From Diphasiastrum complanatum (Eukaryota > Streptophyta > Lycopodiopsida > Lycopodiales > Lycopodiaceae), in NCBI GenBank assembly GCA_029204225.1, contig CM055094.1:22818657-22878656 (forward strand): 60,000 bases of DNA. Direction: 5' to 3'. Position numbers and translations under genes: made by a program. The notes below the pieces were generated by a model that saw nothing but the letters and a program-made list of their open reading frames with translations, had not been told where the DNA came from and did no database searches. Numbering within the stretch: the stretch's first letter is position 1; each line of letters begins with the position of its first letter. Positions 59,020-60,000 of the stretch are shown here, piece after piece.

Positions 59020-60000
59020 AAAAAAGACAATGAATATCCAGGTCATATTGTGTCAGCTAAGGGAGTTAGACCGCACCCTAAAAAAGTTGTTGTTATTCTC
59101 GAGTGGCCTATATAGTCAATGTTACAGCATTGAGGTCTTTCCTTGGATTGATTGGCTTATACAAGACATTTGTAGAAGGTTACTAAAAAGCTTGTGGTGC
59201 CTATGGCAGATATGTTGCAACTTGCAAAGAAACAAATGAGAGTGGACAAATGTTCAACAACAAAGCTTCGATGAGTTAAAACAAGCTATGGCTGAATGTG
59301 TCACTCTCAAGATTGTGGAGCCTCATAGACCATTTACCTTGGATACATGGGTTTATTTGATGCAAGAGTTTCTTATGAAAATATGAAATAAGAAAGGTAT
59401 CAAAAAGCATAGGGTAGATGCATTGTCTCAAATAGTGTATCAAATGTCATTTGTGGTCACTGAAAATGACCTATTAGCTAAGGTAAGAAAGGCTAAGCAA
59501 GAGGATCCTCAATGCAAGAAGGTGCAGCAAGAGGTAAGCCATGGCCATGGAGAGTCTCAAGAGGAGAGCTTTAATTTCCGTGCTCTCACTTATCTTATGT
59601 ATACCATCGAGGATGGTTTGGCAAAAAGGAATGGCAAAACTCTAATTCTAGCTTGTGAGGAGCTGTGTAAGAGGACTTGTAGTTATCCTAGTGTAACTAG
59701 GACCTATGAGTTGATCCTACATAACTTTGAGTAGCCTAAGTTGAAAAAGGATGTCGACCATTAAGTGGCACACTATTTGAGGTGTCAAGTTAATAAACTT
59801 GAAAGGACTAAAGTCCCTAGATTGTTGTGCCCATTACTTGTATTCGAAGGGAATGGGGTGTATTTTGATGAACTTTATTATTCACTTGCCACGTATGCAA
59901 CAATAACATGATGTTATCGTGGTTGTGGCTGACAGATTCACAAAAGTGGATCATTCTAACCCAGCTCATAAAAAGATAGATGCATCTGATATAGCTGATT
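59020..60000 (+). mobile_element. Ty3/gypsy fragment: RT end to integrase, runs off the window
   Basis: The plus strand reads GHIVSAKGVRPHPKKVVVIL with the EWP word. After frame breaks come an RNase H remnant with FTLDTW and a KHRVDALSQ word (the DALSR box). The integrase zinc region follows near 59740 with LRCQVNKLERTKVP. At the end the core begins with VIVVVADRFTKVDH, whose Asp of the DRFTK word is catalytic. This order and these motifs mark Ty3/gypsy, not copia. Many stops show that it is old. Confidence 0.85.

Overview
The window is nuclear DNA of a land plant, most likely a fern or another seed-free vascular plant. The host genes are intron-rich. One encodes an organelle-targeted PPR protein with long runs of PLS repeats and a DYW remnant. 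At least seven Ty1/copia copies, a LINE, a Ty3/gypsy piece and hAT elements occupy most of the remaining sequence. The lineage is inferred from gene style, not from a marker gene.

Layout. 1-4.2 kb: decayed copia element (+). 5.08-5.93 kb: LTR-like foldback with 371-376 bp arms and an adjacent tRNA-Met primer site. 7.4-12.4 kb: short non-autonomous hAT-type element split by a complete copia element (7652-11970, minus) that has no reverse transcriptase. 13.3-17.6 kb: host gene on the minus strand, joining a transit-like N-terminus, OSB-type PDF motifs and a PPR array. 20.1-29.8 kb: old copia element (minus) split at a perfect 5-bp target duplication by a younger one (22639-28404, plus). 29.8-34.65 kb: three more copia fragments. 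34.7-38.5 kb: decayed coding sequence of unknown family. 38.8-41.8 kb: copia gag-to-integrase fragment with LTR. 42.8-57.9 kb: second host gene (minus), a SAP-domain protein. Its exons join exactly in phase across a 13.2 kb intron that holds a LINE fragment, a copia fragment and a 5121-bp hAT element with terminal inverted repeats and a perfect 8-bp target duplication. 59.0-60.0 kb: Ty3/gypsy fragment running off the end.

Only two host genes are visible, both read from the minus strand. The PDF-PPR gene looks built for organellar nucleic-acid binding, although its DYW end is broken and one PDF exon has decayed. The SAP gene looks like a nuclear nucleic-acid-binding protein; its 5' exons were not found. 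All other coding signal belongs to transposable elements, nearly all carrying stops, frameshifts or deletions. The hAT element is the best preserved: its ends are intact and its six-exon transposase has only three visible lesions.

The most unusual items are the PDF-PPR fusion, a likely exon skip that would restore its frame, the transposon-filled intron, the hAT element with an AT-hook/RG tail and its short relative at 7.4-12.4 kb, the LTR-like foldback, and the unrecognised locus at 34.8-38.5 kb. All splice sites and alignments were read by eye.
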